A DNA stretch of 64,000 nucleotides from DASXIF01 sp036498145 (GTDB lineage Bacteria > Actinomycetota > Actinomycetes > Mycobacteriales > Jatrophihabitantaceae): contig CAVPSV010000004.1 of NCBI GenBank assembly GCA_963708625.1, forward strand, positions 248,001 through 312,000, read 5' to 3'. A program made the translations under genes and the position numbers. Within the stretch, counting starts at the first letter, position 1; each line of letters opens with the position of its first letter. Shown here in pieces: positions 8,923 to 17,527 of the stretch. The notes under the pieces are model-generated. The model was not told the DNA's origin. It was given only the letters and a program-made list of their open reading frames with translations, and did not search any database.

Positions 8923-9587
8923 GGCGCGAGGTAGCGGTCGACGAGCACGGCGAGCTCGGCGTCGAGATCGTCGGTCGCGCCGGTGCGGCTTGCGCTGCTC
9001 GCACTGTTTCGCGCCGCGCCCCGCGCATGGTCCGCCGCACGGTCACGCGTGATTGCCCGCGCGGAGAGCACGAACGACATCGAGGCGAGCAGCACCGCTT
9101 CGGCGAGCAGCTCGGGACGGCCGGGACGCACCGAACCGTCGGCCTGCCCGGCCCGGATGGCGGTCTCCAGCGTGCTCAGCTGCAGCTCGGTGCTGGACCC
9201 GCGTCGCTGTAACACATACGGCAGCAGGAACTCCGGATCGCGCTCGACAATCCCGCGCAGCAACGGGTGCTCGCGGATCGCGGTCACCATCGCGACGACG
9301 GCGCGCACGAGTTGGGCGCGGGCCGGGCCATCGCCCGGACGGAACGTCGCCGCGGCAAGGGTGGACCATTCGCGGGTGACGATCGCGCCGATCAGCGAGC
9401 GCACGTTCGGCCAGCGCCGGTAGAGCGTCGCGCGCGACACCTCGGTGTGCCGGGCGACATCAGCCATGGTCAGCCGGCGCGGGCCCACCGAGAGGAACAG
9501 CTGGTAGGCAGCGTCCAGGATGAGGTCGTCGTCGATCGCATTGGCTGCGGTCGGCGCAAGTGCGGAGTTGCGATGCTGCGACATCAT
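8919..9587 (-). CDS. TetR-family transcriptional regulator
   Basis: A 222-residue regulator. Residues of about 20-65 form the TetR helix-turn-helix (DDLILDAAYQLFLSVGPRRLTMADVARHTEVSRATLYRRWPNVRSLIGAIV). The C-terminal ligand domain is helical and variable, as expected. It is coupled to glpD and lies divergent from the AGPS-like flavoprotein gene, as Rv2250c does in M. tuberculosis. An inverted repeat covering its own start codon (9577-9595) suggests it represses itself and probably the divergent gene as well. The effector may be a lipid or glycerol-derived compound, which is an inference from the neighbours. Confidence 0.9.
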   Translation of the reverse strand: MMSQHRNSALAPTAANAIDDDLILDAAYQLFLSVGPRRLTMADVARHTEVSRATLYRRWPNVRSLIGAIVTREWSTLAAATFRPGDGPARAQLVRAVVAMVTAIREHPLLRGIVERDPEFLLPYVLQRRGSSTELQLSTLETAIRAGQADGSVRPGRPELLAEAVLLASMSFVLSARAITRDRAADHARGAARNSASSASRTGATDDLDAELAVLVDRYLAP

Positions 9588-9595
9588 ATGTCACA
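9577..9595. promoter_or_regulatory. Inverted repeat at TetR start, candidate operator
   Basis: TGCGACAT-CAT-ATGTCACA is an 8-3-8 inverted repeat with one mismatch. It overlaps the TetR start codon and lies about 40 bases from the start of the divergent flavoprotein gene. TetR proteins commonly bind palindromes of this length in the divergent promoter next to their own gene. Confidence 0.55.
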
Positions 9596-9632
9596 GTGTA
9601 TCAGCAGTCGTTCCCGTGTGGGGAGGGTTGAC

Positions 9633-11297
9633 GTGTCTATGCGCAGAGAACTCTCCCCACGTGGGTCACCATCGGCAGGAGTGAGTCCGTTGACCGAGTC
9701 CGATCTGCCCGTCATCGAGATGGTGCGACCCCGCTGGGGCAATCCGGCCACCCCGGGCTCGCTGCCGAGCGTCGCCGAGCAGGCTCTCGGCGCGCTGGGC
9801 GTCGGCGGCCCGCGACCGGCCGTCGCGGCGCAGGAGATCGCGGTGCCGGTCAGCACCCTGCCGGTCGAGGTGCGCGAGGCGCTCGCGGACGCGGTCGGTG
9901 CGGACCACATCAGCGTCGATCCGGCCGTGCGCGCGCAGCACACTCGCGGCTACTCCACCCCGGACCTGCTCAAGCTGCGGGCCGGTGACGCCTCCGATGC
10001 GCCCGATGCCGTCGTCTACCCCGGCTCGCACGACGAGGTCGTCGCGGTACTCACCCTGTGCGACCAGCACCGGGTGGCCGTGGTGCCGTTCGCGGGCGGC
10101 ACCTCCGTGGTCGGCGGACTCGTCGCCGCGCGGGCGGGCATGACCGCGGTGATCGCCCTGGACGTACGGCGGCTGGACCGCCTGGTGGCCGTCGACGAGG
10201 TGTCCCGTACCGCGACGCTCGAAGCCGGCATCCGCGGTCCACGTGCGGAGGAACTGCTGCACGGGCACGGTTTCACGCTCGGACACTTTCCGCAGTCCTA
10301 CGAGGGCGCGAGCATCGGCGGTTACGCCGCGGCGCGGTCGGCCGGGCAGTCCTCGGCCGGCTACGGCCGCTTCGACGAGATGGTGGTCGGGCTGACGCTG
10401 GCGACGCCGCGTGGCACGTTGCACCTCGGCACCGCACCAAGATCGGCCGCCGGCCCGGACCTGCGTCAGCTCGTCCTCGGTTCGGAAGGCGCGTTCGGCG
10501 TGATCACGTCGGTGATGGTGCAGGTGCATCCGGTGCCGCAGGTACGCGTCTTCGAGGGCTGGCGCTTCGAGTCGTTCACCGCCGGCGCCGCGGCATTGCG
10601 CGCGCTCGTGCAGGACGGCCCGATGCCCACCGTGGTGCGGCTGTCGGACGAGGCGGAGACGGCGATCAATCTGGCCGACCCGACCGGTGCGACGACCGGA
10701 ACCGGTGGCTGCCTGGCCATCGTCGGGTTCGAAGGCACCGAGGCCGATGTCGCGGCCCGGCGCGACGCGGTCACCGCGGTGCTGACCGGCGCCGGCGGCG
10801 AAGGCCTCGGTGTCGAACCGGGTGAGGCGTGGCGGACTGGCCGCTACCGCGGCCCGTACCTGCGCGATCCGCTGCTGGATGCCGGCGTACTGGTGGAGAC
10901 GTTGGAGACGGTCACGTTCTGGTCCAACCTGGACCGGTTGCGCGCCGCGGTGACCGACGCATTGACCGGTGCGCTGTCCGCCGACGGCGCGCCCGCGCTG
11001 GTGATGTGCCACATCAGCCACGTCTACTACTCGGGCGCGTCGCTGTACTTCACTGTGGTCACCGCGCAGTCGGACGACCCGATCGCGCAATGGCACGGCG
11101 CGAAGCTCGCGGCGAATCAAGCGATCCGTGCCGCCGGCGCGGCGATCACGCACCATCACGGTGTCGGCACCGACCATCGGGAGACCTATGCCGAGGAGAT
11201 CGGTCCGCTGGCGGTCGAGGCGCTGCGCGCCGTGAAGCGGACGCTGGACCCCGGCGGCATCCTCAACCCCGGCGTGCTGATCGCGCCGGAGGCGTGA
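9633..11297 (+). CDS. AGPS-like FAD-binding oxidase (alkyl-DHAP synthase family)
   Basis: A flavoprotein of about 554 residues. It has the PCMH-type FAD-binding domain (VVPFAGGTSVVGGL) and the sequence FPQSYEGASIGGYAAARSAG, both typical of alkyldihydroxyacetone-phosphate synthase. The C-terminal HHHGVGTDHR carries the histidines conserved in that family. The expected role is in ether-lipid or related glycerolipid chemistry, but bacterial relatives have not all been proven to make ether lipids. GGAGGG stands five bases before the GTG at 9633. An ATG at 9639 or a TTG near 9691 (after AGGAG) are alternatives. It is followed after one base by the diacylglycerol kinase gene, the order seen for Rv2251-Rv2252. 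Confidence 0.85.
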   Translation: MSMRRELSPRGSPSAGVSPLTESDLPVIEMVRPRWGNPATPGSLPSVAEQALGALGVGGPRPAVAAQEIAVPVSTLPVEVREALADAVGADHISVDPAVRAQHTRGYSTPDLLKLRAGDASDAPDAVVYPGSHDEVVAVLTLCDQHRVAVVPFAGGTSVVGGLVAARAGMTAVIALDVRRLDRLVAVDEVSRTATLEAGIRGPRAEELLHGHGFTLGHFPQSYEGASIGGYAAARSAGQSSAGYGRFDEMVVGLTLATPRGTLHLGTAPRSAAGPDLRQLVLGSEGAFGVITSVMVQVHPVPQVRVFEGWRFESFTAGAAALRALVQDGPMPTVVRLSDEAETAINLADPTGATTGTGGCLAIVGFEGTEADVAARRDAVTAVLTGAGGEGLGVEPGEAWRTGRYRGPYLRDPLLDAGVLVETLETVTFWSNLDRLRAAVTDALTGALSADGAPALVMCHISHVYYSGASLYFTVVTAQSDDPIAQWHGAKLAANQAIRAAGAAITHHHGVGTDHRETYAEEIGPLAVEALRAVKRTLDPGGILNPGVLIAPEA

Positions 11298-11298
11298 G

Positions 11299-12241
11299 GT
11301 GCGTTCGTTCACCGCGCTGGTCAACCCGCTTTCCGGCGGCGGTTCCGCCGCGCTGAAGTGGGAGCCACTGGAGTGCGCAACTGCAGCGCGCCGGCGCGGA
11401 GGTGAAGGTGGTGCTCACGCGCAGCCGCGAGCACGCGGTGTCTGCTGCGGCGAAGGCGGCGGATGCCGGTGACGTGGTGGTGGCGGTCGGCGGGGACGGG
11501 CTTGTTCGTGACGTGGCGACGGGCGTTGTGCCGGTAGGCGGCACGATGGCGATAGTGCCGGCCGGGCGTGGCAACGATCTGGCCGCCGGACTCGACCTGC
11601 CGAGCGATCACGCGACTCTCGGCGAGTTGCTGCTGAACGGCCCGGTGCGCCGGTTGGACGTGCTGGCAGCGAACGGGGTGTTCGTGCCGGGCAATGTCTA
11701 CACGGGTCTGGACGCGGTCGCCACGAAGATCATCAACGAGAATCGGCGGATACCGGCGAAGCTGCTCTACCGGCTGGCGCCGGTGATCGCACTCGCCCGC
11801 TGGCGGCCGGTGTGTTTCACCGTGACGACGGGTGGCGCGGACGGTATGAACGGGGCCGACGGTGTGGACAGGGCCGACGGTGTGGGCGGCGCGGGCGCTG
11901 CGACGACGACGGAGCGCGGGCACATGGTCGTGGTCGCGAACTCAGGCCGGTATGGCCACGGGCTGCACATCGTCCCGACCGCGGTCCTCGACGACGGCCG
12001 GTTGGACGTGTTGGCCGTCGGGGCGGTGCCCAAGTACAAGATCGCCGCGTTCATGGGCGAGACCAAGACCGGCGAGCACGCCAAACGCCCGGAGGTGCGC
12101 CTGTCCCGAGGCACCACGGTGACGATCAGCGCGGATCGTCCGGTGCCGGTGTGTGCCGACGGCGACGACATCGGCATGCTGCCGGTGACCGTGTCGCTGC
12201 GTCCCGGTGCGCTGAACCTGATCGCGCCGCGGTCGCATTGA
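11299..12241 (+). pseudogene. Diacylglycerol kinase, interrupted by a +1 frameshift
   Basis: Lipid kinase of the DagK/YegS family that phosphorylates diacylglycerol. The first 25 codons from the GTG at 11299 read MRSFTALVNPLSGGGSAALK, the family N-terminus. Near 11371-11376 the frame is lost. Removing one base (the t in gagtgcgcaa) restores ...EAQLQRAGAEVKVVLTRS and an open frame to 12241. The second part has the kinase motif VVVAVGGDGLVRDV and PAGRGNDLA. An insertion rich in GADG repeats (about 11830-11900) lies before ERGHMVVVANSGRYGHG. As sequenced, only a truncated 279-residue product from GTG 11402 would be made, lacking the first strand. Sequencing error or real decay cannot be told apart here. 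Position matches Rv2252. Confidence 0.8.
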
Positions 12242-12311
12242 CGATGTTCGCGTCGATCGACGCTGTCAGTCCCCCGGCGGCTCGACGTCAGTCCGAGTGC
12301 GTGGCTCGGCG

Positions 12312-12887
12312 TCAGCCGCTGGACTGCGCTTGCGATTCGTGCGCGAGCAGCGCGAACACGATCTCGTCCGTCCACTCCCCCTTGAACCACTCGTTCTCGC
12401 GCAGGTGCGCCTCCTGCCGCATGCCCAGCCGGCGGCACACGTTCGCCGATGCCGAGTTACGCGCGTCGAGCCGGGCGAACAGCCGGTGCAGCCCCATGTC
12501 GTCGAAGGCCAGCGGCAGCAGTGCCCGGACCGCCTCGGTGGCGTAGCCGTGTCCGGTGTGCGCCGGATGCAGCACGTACCCGATCTCGCCGGTGGCGTGC
12601 TCGCCGCTCGCCCACCGCAACATGACGTCGCCGATCAATGAACCGGTCGCGGCCAGTGTCACGCCGAGCGTGATCGCGTCACCCTCCGCCGCGATCGTCG
12701 AGCGCCAGGCACCGCTGTCGAGCCGCTGTCGGACGTCGGCCACGGACCGCGGCGAATAGGGGATGTAGCGGCAGACGTCCACGAGTCCCTGGTATGCCGC
12801 AATGGCCTCGGCATCATCGGGTTCGAACGGTCGCAGCACCAGCCGATCAGTACGCAGCGGGTAGTCGGGGTGTAGCGCGGAGTTCAT
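12312..12887 (-). CDS. GNAT acetyltransferase (RimJ/RimL type)
   Basis: Acetyl-CoA-dependent N-acetyltransferase of 191 residues. It starts MNSALHPDYPLRTDRLVLRPFEPDDAEA, the classic N-terminus of the RimJ/RimL-like group. It carries the acetyl-CoA-binding region EIGYVLHPAHTGHGYATEAVRALL and ends with the NSASANVCRRLGMRQE motif and a C-terminal strand. The substrate cannot be deduced. Its ATG at 12887 overlaps the stop of the SnoaL-like gene (ATGA), so both are probably one transcript. Confidence 0.9.
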   Translation of the reverse strand: MNSALHPDYPLRTDRLVLRPFEPDDAEAIAAYQGLVDVCRYIPYSPRSVADVRQRLDSGAWRSTIAAEGDAITLGVTLAATGSLIGDVMLRWASGEHATGEIGYVLHPAHTGHGYATEAVRALLPLAFDDMGLHRLFARLDARNSASANVCRRLGMRQEAHLRENEWFKGEWTDEIVFALLAHESQAQSSG

Positions 12888-13345
12888 TCGACGTCGGCTC
12901 CGGCCGGGTCGAAGGACAGGTGCGCAGAGACGTCGCCGATCAGGCCGAGCGCGAAGGTGCGATCGGTGAAGCGCCACTGCCCGTCGACGCGGGCGAAGGT
13001 GTCGACGTAGGAGCCGGTGACGATCGGCTGCAGCGGTGTACCGGGAGCCGCTTGCAGCACGACATAGGCGGATCGCGCGACCGCTTCGTCCGTGGCCGTG
13101 CCCTCGTCGAACGTGGTGTTCACGATCAGATGTTGGGTGAGCGGAGTGCCGTTCGCGTGGCGGCGCGTGGTCGCTGCGTACAGCGCTTGCGCCTCGGCCG
13201 CGCCGGTAGCGATCACGGTGCCGGCCGGATCTCGCAGCGTCGCGTGCGCGAACAGTGCGCCCAGGCCGGCGAAATCGCCGGCGTCGATCAGGCGGCAGTA
13301 CGTGCCGAGCAGCCCGCGGATTCGATCACCGTCGCTCAACTCCAC
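12884..13345 (-). CDS. SnoaL-like / NTF2-fold protein
   Basis: A 153-residue protein with the NTF2-like fold of the SnoaL_4 group. An N-terminal helix (DGDRIRGLLGTYCRLIDAGDFAGLGALFA) precedes a strand with DPAGTVIATGAAEAQALYAATTRRHANGTPLTQHLIVN. The C-terminal sheet (GSYVDTFARVDGQWRFTDRTF) is typical. Such proteins are small cyclases, isomerases or binding proteins. No particular reaction can be assigned. Coupled to the GNAT gene downstream. Confidence 0.85.
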   Translation of the reverse strand: MELSDGDRIRGLLGTYCRLIDAGDFAGLGALFAHATLRDPAGTVIATGAAEAQALYAATTRRHANGTPLTQHLIVNTTFDEGTATDEAVARSAYVVLQAAPGTPLQPIVTGSYVDTFARVDGQWRFTDRTFALGLIGDVSAHLSFDPAGADVE

Positions 13346-13395
13346 CCGCGGAGCCTATCTACGCCCAACTCCGCTGCACTTCGCGAGAGTCGCAC

Positions 13396-13773
13396 TCACC
13401 ACAGCTGCCAGGCACCCCGGACTCGTCTCGCGATGGCAGTCACGTCGCTGAGTTCGCCGGTAGCGATGGCAATGATCAGGTCATATGCCTCGTCATTGGT
13501 CAGGGCGAGCCGACGGCCATTGACACCAAGGAATGCGATCAGGCCGCCCAGCGCCAGACGCTTGTTGCCATCCGCCAGCGCGTGGTTGCAGGCAATGGAG
13601 TGGACGAGCGCGGCCGCCTTCTCCTCGAGGGTGGGATATGCGTCCTCGCCGAAGGCAGATGCTCGAGAACGGGCTAGTGCGGCTTCAAGAAGACCGGTGT
13701 CTCGGATCACGGGCGGTTGCCCGAGCACGCGCTCGGCGACGTGCAGGAGCTCCGGATAGGTCAGGTAGATCAC
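13396..13773 (-). CDS. Doc-type (Fic fold) toxin
   Basis: Toxin of the death-on-curing family, about 125 residues. Doc proteins phosphorylate elongation factor Tu and stop translation. The core motif HALADGNKR (H64 to R72) matches the Doc consensus HxFx[DN][AG]NKR with Leu in place of Phe. The N-terminus MIYLTYPELLHVAERVLG and the segment RDTGLLEAALARSRASAFGEDAYPTLEEKAAAL are also typical. It starts with GTG at 13773 and overlaps the antitoxin stop (GTGA). The catalytic His and Asp are present, so the toxin looks functional. Confidence 0.9.
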   Translation of the reverse strand: MIYLTYPELLHVAERVLGQPPVIRDTGLLEAALARSRASAFGEDAYPTLEEKAAALVHSIACNHALADGNKRLALGGLIAFLGVNGRRLALTNDEAYDLIIAIATGELSDVTAIARRVRGAWQLW

Positions 13774-13973
13774 TGGCCGAGGCGTTCCAACGCCTCGGCG
13801 TAGTGCGGTAACTCCCTGTCGAGCACACGATCGAGCAGTTCGGCACGGCTGTGGCTTTCCACGTACTCGCGAACCGCCTGGCGCGCAACGTCCTGCATCG
13901 ACCGGCCTTCCAGCTCCGACCGGCTGCGGAGGGCGTCTGCCTCCTCGTCGGTCAGTCTCAATGTCATAGCCAC
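13770..13973 (-). CDS. Ribbon-helix-helix antitoxin
   Basis: A 67-residue antitoxin. The N-terminal ribbon-helix-helix (MAMTLRLTDEEADALRSRSELEGRSMQDVARQAVREYV) binds DNA as a dimer. The charged C-terminal tail (SHSRAELLDRVLDRELPHYAEALERLGQ) is the expected toxin-binding region. It is encoded directly before the Doc toxin with a 4-base overlap. A perfect inverted repeat lies just upstream and is a likely autoregulatory operator. Confidence 0.88.
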   Translation of the reverse strand: MAMTLRLTDEEADALRSRSELEGRSMQDVARQAVREYVESHSRAELLDRVLDRELPHYAEALERLGQ

Positions 13974-13981
13974 CCAGCAAT

Positions 13982-13999
13982 GGTATCACCGCTGATACC
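13982..13999. promoter_or_regulatory. Operator-like inverted repeat of the Doc module
   Basis: GGTATCA-CCGC-TGATACC is a perfect 7-4-7 inverted repeat nine bases upstream of the antitoxin start, in the only promoter-sized gap before the module. It is a good candidate for the binding site of the ribbon-helix-helix antitoxin. Confidence 0.6.
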
Positions 14000-14042
14000 T
14001 TACGATTGAGGCTTTTTCTGGGTCGCGGTCAATCCAGGTGGT

Positions 14043-16160
14043 TCACGCGGCGAGGGCTAGGGCGAACGGGTAGACCGGACCGGCGCCAGCCTGGCGTAGC
14101 AGCCGGGCGACGACGGTGAACGTCCAGCCGGTGTCGATCAGATCGTCGACGAGCAGCACCGGCTGGCCGGTCAACTGCGCAGCGAGCGCGGCCGGCACCT
14201 GGTACGCGTCCCACACCTCCCGCAGGCGCAACGCGCTGTTGGTACGACCGCCCGAGGACCGGCCGGTGTGCGGTATGCCGCCCAGGTCGCTCAGGCGTCC
14301 GAGCTCGGCCAGCCGTGCGGCAGTATCGGCAATCAGGGCGGGGCGCCGCAGCGAGCCGACGTGCACGACTGCGGCCGGACGCTGCGCCCAGTCCCACGAC
14401 GCGAGCACCTGCACGCACGCTGCGATCAGGTCGTCCGGCACCGGACCGTCCGCCGCATCCGCGGCGAGCAGCGTGCGCAACCGGGTGCCGTAACCGAGGT
14501 CGGTGAGGCGCGCGATCACCCGGCCCGGCTCGGCCTGGTCGGCGGCCGGCACCTTGCCCTTGACGTCGACGCCCAGACCCGGCATTGCGCTCGGCCACAT
14601 CCGCCGCGGGTCGAACGCCACACCCGGCCGTCCCAATACCGTCGCCGCGGCGGAAACCGCGTCTGCGCCGACCTCGCCGGGCAAGGTGAGCCCGCCGCAG
14701 TTGTCGCAGCGGCCGCAGTCGCTCGCGTCCGGGTCGTCGAGTTGCTCGCGCAGGAACCGCATCCGGCACTCGCCGGTGCTCTGGTACTCGCGCATCGCCT
14801 GCTGCTCGTCCTGACGCACCCGGGAGACCTTCAGATACCGGTCGGCGTCGTACTGCCAGCTGGCACCGGTCGCGATCCAGCCACCGCGCACGCGCTTGAC
14901 CGCACCGTCGACGTCGAGCACCTTGAGCATCGTCTCGAGCCGGGACCGGTTCAGCTCGACGCGAGTCTCGAGCGCGGCGGTGCTCGTCGGCGCGTCTTCG
15001 GCGGCGAGCGTGCGCAGCGCCATCCGGACGTGATCCTCGGCCGGGAATCCCACCGACACGAAGTAGTCCCAGATGGCCTGATCCTCCGGACCCGGCAGCA
15101 GGATCACCTGCGCCCGGTCGACGCCGCGCCCGGCGCGACCCACCTGCTGGTAGTACGCGATCGGCGACGCCGGCGCCCCGAAGTGGATGACGAAGCCCAG
15201 GTCGGGCTTGTCGAAGCCCATCCCGAGCGCGGAGGTCGCGACCAGCGCCTTCACCCGGTTGTTGATCAGATCGTCCTCGGCGGCGAGCCGTTCGGTCTGC
15301 TCGGTCTGACCGGAGTACGCGGCCACCGGAAATCCCCGCTCGCGCAGGTAGCCGGCGACCTCCTGCGACGCGGCGACGGTGAGCGTGTAGATGATGCCCG
15401 AGCCGGGCAGGGCGCCGAGGTTCTCGGCGAGCCACGCCAGCCGGTGCGCGGTACACGGCAACTGCAGCACGCCCAGGTGCAGCGACTCGCGGTCCAGGCT
15501 GCCGCGCAACACGAGCACGTCCTCGGCGGCCTGGCCCAGACCGAGCACGTCGGCAACGTCATCGACGACACGCGCGTTGGCGGTGGCGGTGGTGGCCAGC
15601 ACCGGGATGCCGTCCGGCAGTTCGGGCAACAGGGTGCGCAGCCGGCGGAAGTCCGGACGGAAGTCGTGGCCCCAATCGCTGATGCAGTGTGCCTCGTCGA
15701 CGACGAGCAGCCCGCACGTCGCCGCGAGTTGAGGCAGCACGTTGTCGCGGAAATCGGGGTTGTTCAGACGTTCCGGCGAGAGCAGCAGCACGTCCACGTC
15801 ACCGCGGGCGACGTCGGCGTAGACCTGGCGCCATTCGTCGACGTTGGTCGAGTTGATCGTCACGGCGTGGATGCCGGCGCGTTCGGCCGCCGCGATCTGG
15901 TTGCGCATCAGGGCGAGCAGCGGCGACACGATCACCGTGGGTCCACTGCCCTGGGCACGCAACAGCGCGGTGGCGACGAAGTACACGGCCGACTTGCCCC
16001 ACCCGGTGCGTTGCACGACCAGCGCGCGGCGCCGGTCGGCCACCAGCGCCTCGATCGCCGCCCACTGGTCGGCACGCAACACCGCATCCGGGCCGGCGAG
16101 CGCGCTCAGGTGATGCTGCGCCTGGGCACGCAGCTCGGTCAGATCACGCACGCCGGTCAT
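14043..16160 (-). CDS. RecQ-family ATP-dependent DNA helicase
   Basis: A 3'-5' DNA helicase of 705 residues for recombination and repair. The Walker A is GWGKS (53-57), the DEAH box VVDEAHCISDWGHDFRPDF lies near 155, and the helicase C domain includes GFDKPDLGFVIHFGAPAS and QVGRAGRG. A zinc-binding cysteine cluster follows (ECRMRFLRE...SDCGRCDNC). The C-terminus carries a phosphoribosyltransferase-like segment (VLLVDDLIDTGWTFTVVARLLRQAGA) often found fused to actinobacterial RecQ proteins instead of the HRDC domain of E. coli RecQ. ATG at 16160 gives MTGVRDLTELR. It is transcribed alone. Confidence 0.92.
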   Translation of the reverse strand: MTGVRDLTELRAQAQHHLSALAGPDAVLRADQWAAIEALVADRRRALVVQRTGWGKSAVYFVATALLRAQGSGPTVIVSPLLALMRNQIAAAERAGIHAVTINSTNVDEWRQVYADVARGDVDVLLLSPERLNNPDFRDNVLPQLAATCGLLVVDEAHCISDWGHDFRPDFRRLRTLLPELPDGIPVLATTATANARVVDDVADVLGLGQAAEDVLVLRGSLDRESLHLGVLQLPCTAHRLAWLAENLGALPGSGIIYTLTVAASQEVAGYLRERGFPVAAYSGQTEQTERLAAEDDLINNRVKALVATSALGMGFDKPDLGFVIHFGAPASPIAYYQQVGRAGRGVDRAQVILLPGPEDQAIWDYFVSVGFPAEDHVRMALRTLAAEDAPTSTAALETRVELNRSRLETMLKVLDVDGAVKRVRGGWIATGASWQYDADRYLKVSRVRQDEQQAMREYQSTGECRMRFLREQLDDPDASDCGRCDNCGGLTLPGEVGADAVSAAATVLGRPGVAFDPRRMWPSAMPGLGVDVKGKVPAADQAEPGRVIARLTDLGYGTRLRTLLAADAADGPVPDDLIAACVQVLASWDWAQRPAAVVHVGSLRRPALIADTAARLAELGRLSDLGGIPHTGRSSGGRTNSALRLREVWDAYQVPAALAAQLTGQPVLLVDDLIDTGWTFTVVARLLRQAGAGPVYPFALALAA

Positions 16161-16230
16161 TCGCCCTGTCTAACAGCCCGACCCGACACTTCGGGGGCGG
16201 CCCTGCTCGAGCGTCCGAAATACTGAGGGC

Positions 16231-16785
16231 ATGGCCGAGCTGATCTACTCCGCGATCACGTCGCTGGACGGGTATGTCGAGGACGAGGCCGGCGGATTCG
16301 ACTGGGCCGCGCCGGACGACGAGGTGCTCAGCTTCCTCAACGACGTGGAGCGGCCGGTCGGCACGTATCTGTACGGACGCCGGATGTACCAGACGATGGT
16401 CTACTGGGAGAACGCCGCCGCCGGCGACCATTCGCCGCTGGAGCAGGACTGGATGCAGCTGTGGCGGGCTGCCGACAAGATCGTTTACTCGCGGTCACTG
16501 GAAGCGGCGTCGAGCGCCCGGACCCGCATCGAGCGCACCTTCGATCCGAGCGCCGTCCGGGCGTTGAAGGACTCACTCGAGCGCGACCTCACCGTCGGTG
16601 GTCCGGAGCTGGCTGCCCGAGCATTCCGGGCTGGGCTCGTCGACCGCTGCCAGCTGTACCTGACGCCGGTCCTCGTCGGCGGCGGCAAGCGCGCACTGCC
16701 CAGCAAGATAGGGCGTGATCTGGAGCTGATCGCCGAGCATCGCTTCGCCGGCGGCGTCGTCTTCCTCGACTACCGCGTGCGATAA
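16231..16785 (+). CDS. Dihydrofolate reductase-family protein (RibD C-terminal type)
   Basis: A NADPH-dependent reductase-like protein of 184 residues. It begins MAELIYSAITSLDGYVEDEAGGFDWAAPDDE, the standard start of the RibD-C/DHFR-like family of actinobacteria. It contains LYGRRMYQTMVYWE, DLTVGGPELAARAFRAGLVD and the ending VDRCQLYLTPVLVGGGKRALPS. Members are seldom true folate enzymes, and the physiological substrate is unknown. A single-gene unit. Confidence 0.9.
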   Translation: MAELIYSAITSLDGYVEDEAGGFDWAAPDDEVLSFLNDVERPVGTYLYGRRMYQTMVYWENAAAGDHSPLEQDWMQLWRAADKIVYSRSLEAASSARTRIERTFDPSAVRALKDSLERDLTVGGPELAARAFRAGLVDRCQLYLTPVLVGGGKRALPSKIGRDLELIAEHRFAGGVVFLDYRVR

Positions 16786-16802
16786 CGCGACGGAACTAGC
16801 TG

Positions 16803-16832
16803 CTGGAGCTGGCTACTGGAGCTGGCTACTGG
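16803..16832. repeat. 13-bp tandem repeat at gene end
   Basis: The unit ctggagctggcta occurs twice in a row, followed by a partial third copy. It lies between the convergent DHFR-like gene and the HAAS-domain membrane gene and reaches the stop codon of the latter. It is probably slippage; no function is evident. Confidence 0.6.
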
Positions 16833-17527
16833 CGCGCGGGCAGCAGGGCGCGGGTGGCGCGGACGCAGAAGTACACGGCCGCGGGAAAGGCGACCACCGC
16901 GCCACTGAGCGCGAAGCCGACACCCGGAGGGCCGGTGAGCCTGGCTTGGTCTGCGGAGACGAACGCGAGGGCGACGGTGCCGGCGGCGAAGGCGGCCGCA
17001 CCGAGCGCGTCGATCAGGCCGGCGGGTAGCAGTGGCGCGACGCGGCTGTTGCGCCGCCACACGTAATAGCCGACCAGCACCACCAGCCCGACCAGGCCGG
17101 CGAGGACGCGGAGCACCACCGCGTCGTCCGCGGTCTCTCGGACGGAGGCCTGCGCGCCGACAAACACGCTCTGACCACCGACGAACGAGCGGCCGGCCAC
17201 GACGTTCATCACCAGTGCGACGAGCCCACTGATGCCTACCGCGACGAGGCCGCAGCCGCCGAGGAACAGGGCGGCGCGCACCGTCTCCAGGACGAGGGCA
17301 AATAACGACTGACGGTGCGCGGCCTGCACGATCGGGGTGACCGACCCGAACCGGCGCACGGCTTCGGTCTCGGCTTCCTGCCGCGACATCCCGGCACTGC
17401 ACAGTTCGGCCGCTGTCGCGTGCAAGTGGTCACCGGCCTCGTCCAGCAGCCGGCGGGTGGTGCGCGCGTCGGCGTGCGTGCGGCGCAGGAGTTCGTCCAG
17501 GTAGTCCTCGAGCGGAGACGTGCTCAT
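16826..17527 (-). CDS. Permease-prefix (HAAS) domain membrane protein
   Basis: A 233-residue membrane protein. Residues 1-65 are a helical cytoplasmic domain (MSTSPLEDYLDELLRRTHADARTTRRLLDEAGDHLHATAAELCSAGMSRQEAETEAVRRFG) like the HAAS or permease-prefix domain that accompanies PadR regulators. Five or more hydrophobic helices follow. Such PadR-linked proteins are thought to sense or transmit membrane signals, but the function here is not known. The ATG at 17527 overlaps the PadR stop (ATGA). Confidence 0.85.
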   Translation of the reverse strand: MSTSPLEDYLDELLRRTHADARTTRRLLDEAGDHLHATAAELCSAGMSRQEAETEAVRRFGSVTPIVQAAHRQSLFALVLETVRAALFLGGCGLVAVGISGLVALVMNVVAGRSFVGGQSVFVGAQASVRETADDAVVLRVLAGLVGLVVLVGYYVWRRNSRVAPLLPAGLIDALGAAAFAAGTVALAFVSADQARLTGPPGVGFALSGAVVAFPAAVYFCVRATRALLPARQ

